Of a stretch of 6,193 nucleotides of DNA, positions 5,624-6,193 are shown piece by piece. Location of the stretch: contig DUSB01000092.1 in assembly GCA_012840625.1 (NCBI GenBank), positions 1 through 6,193 on the forward strand, in the 5' to 3' direction. Numbering within the stretch: position 1 is the first letter of the stretch; the number at the start of each line of letters is the position of its first letter. Both the position numbers and the translations under genes were made by a program. This DNA comes from Syntrophomonadaceae bacterium (lineage in GTDB: Bacteria; Bacillota; Syntrophomonadia; Syntrophomonadales; Syntrophomonadaceae). The notes under the pieces were generated by a model. The model was not told the origin of the DNA, made no database searches, and was given only the letters and a program-made list of their open reading frames with translations.

Positions 5624-6187
5624 CTAAGAGATTTTTTGCCGATAGTTACCCGGCTTATCCGGTCTATAATGCAGTCCATGGAGGACAAATTCTATAAAAG
5701 CTTGGTATAAAGATTCATCATCTAGCAGGCTGGAGTTCTGACCGTAAAAAATGCTTTGACAGCTGGCTAGAACCATTATGGCAGCTTCACGGGGATAAGA
5801 AGTATTAAAATCTCCCTCTTCAACTGCCTGGATAATTATCTCCTCCAGAATAGGAAGCATCTGCTTATTCATTTCCCGGGAACACCCGCCATATAAAGTA
5901 CCATGCTTATGCTGAGACAGGTGTTCCATAACCGCCCTTTCTCTGGCCATCCAAGAACAGAAAGTAGACAGAACTTTATCTAGTTTCTCTTCACCACTCA
6001 TTCCTTTTAAGTGAGATAGCTGTGAAATTTCCTGCAATACTTCCTGAACCAAGCTATCAACCACAGCATGAACAATGTCATCCTTGCGGTTTGACCCCCC
6101 AACTTTGGAGAATATCTGCTTAATGTTCCAACTATCACATGATTGCTCTTTTCTTAGGCAACCATCATAGTTGGTTTGACTTCCTGG
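5624..6187 (-). pseudogene. TetR/AcrR-family regulator with damaged helix-turn-helix
   Basis: TetR regulators are dimers with an N-terminal helix-turn-helix and a C-terminal ligand domain. The C-terminal part is well preserved: KDDIVHAVVDSLVQEVLQEI leads into a long helical region with EEGDFNTSYPREAAIMVLAS and ends FIEFVLHGLHYRPDKPG. Upstream in the same frame, WNIKQIFSKVGGSN resembles the end of helix 2 and the turn, but it joins straight to RKDDIV. The usual GTFYHYFKS-like recognition helix, about eight residues, is absent. Further upstream the sequence loses the normal LFxxKGYxxTS pattern and meets a TGA at 6190-6188, with no ATG in frame. The first possible start, GTG at 6064, lacks a good ribosome site and would give only 146 residues against about 190 for the family. 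DNA binding is therefore probably lost. It may once have controlled the radical SAM gene downstream. Confidence 0.65.
6128..6174. repeat. 47-bp imperfect inverted repeat in the damaged TetR 5' region
   Basis: CCAACTAT and ATAGTTGG form perfect eight-base outer arms. Inside them CAATCA pairs with TGGTTG (one G-T wobble), with a 2x4 internal loop and a 13-base apical loop. It lies where the first helices of the TetR DNA-binding domain should be coded. It may be a hairpin, an operator or a scar of a lost insertion; the sequence does not decide. Confidence 0.45.
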
Positions 6188-6193
6188 TCAACA

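Noticed and set aside
6176..6191. TTGAC/GTCAA inverted repeat near the right edge
   Set aside because: The arms are only five bases long and the repeat sits at the window end, so no element or operator can be supported.
1..6193. CRISPR array, tRNA or rRNA gene, insertion sequence, phage or defence system
   Set aside because: No regularly spaced repeats, tRNA-like folds, transposase motifs or defence-protein motifs were seen on either strand.

Overview
The window looks like a low-to-mid GC Firmicute, most likely a Clostridia-class anaerobe. I infer this from the gene order (purE ... purF-purM-purN on one strand), Gram-positive style Shine-Dalgarno sequences, GTG/TTG starts and a ykkC-family leader RNA. 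The species cannot be fixed from sequence alone. Every supported gene lies on the minus strand, so transcription runs from high to low coordinates.

Right third (about 4104-6193). A TetR-family regulator enters from the right, but its DNA-binding region looks broken: the recognition helix is missing and there is no convincing start. About 150 bases downstream is an intact 456-residue radical SAM protein with a SPASM-like C-terminal cysteine set and no function I can name. The gap between them holds an inverted repeat next to a perfect TATAAT.

Centre (about 3318-4103). Directly after the radical SAM stop codon is a good sigma-A promoter, then a ykkC-family riboswitch aptamer whose 3' part overlaps one arm of an intrinsic terminator, then purE. 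Because it heads a purine operon, it is best read as ykkC subtype 2b, the PRPP-sensing class, in an ON-switch layout: ligand binding should keep the terminator from forming.

Left half. After purE comes a roughly 0.6 kb stretch (2704-3317) where purB, purC and purL would stand in a Bacillus-type order (purE-(K)-B-C-...-L-F-M-N). Only relics remain, in that order: a short N-terminal purB-like fragment, a tiny possible purC piece, and an 89-codon reading frame joining the N-terminal signature of PurL to what looks like its C-terminal tail. Intact purF, intact purM and a purN cut by the window edge follow, tightly packed and probably translationally coupled.

Taken together, the locus looks like a PRPP-controlled purine operon that has lost the middle of its gene set while the flanking genes stay open and well formed. 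FGAM synthase, SAICAR synthetase and adenylosuccinate lyase would have to be encoded elsewhere, or the pathway is incomplete. PurF, one of the genes kept, consumes PRPP, so a PRPP-on switch would act as substrate feed-forward.
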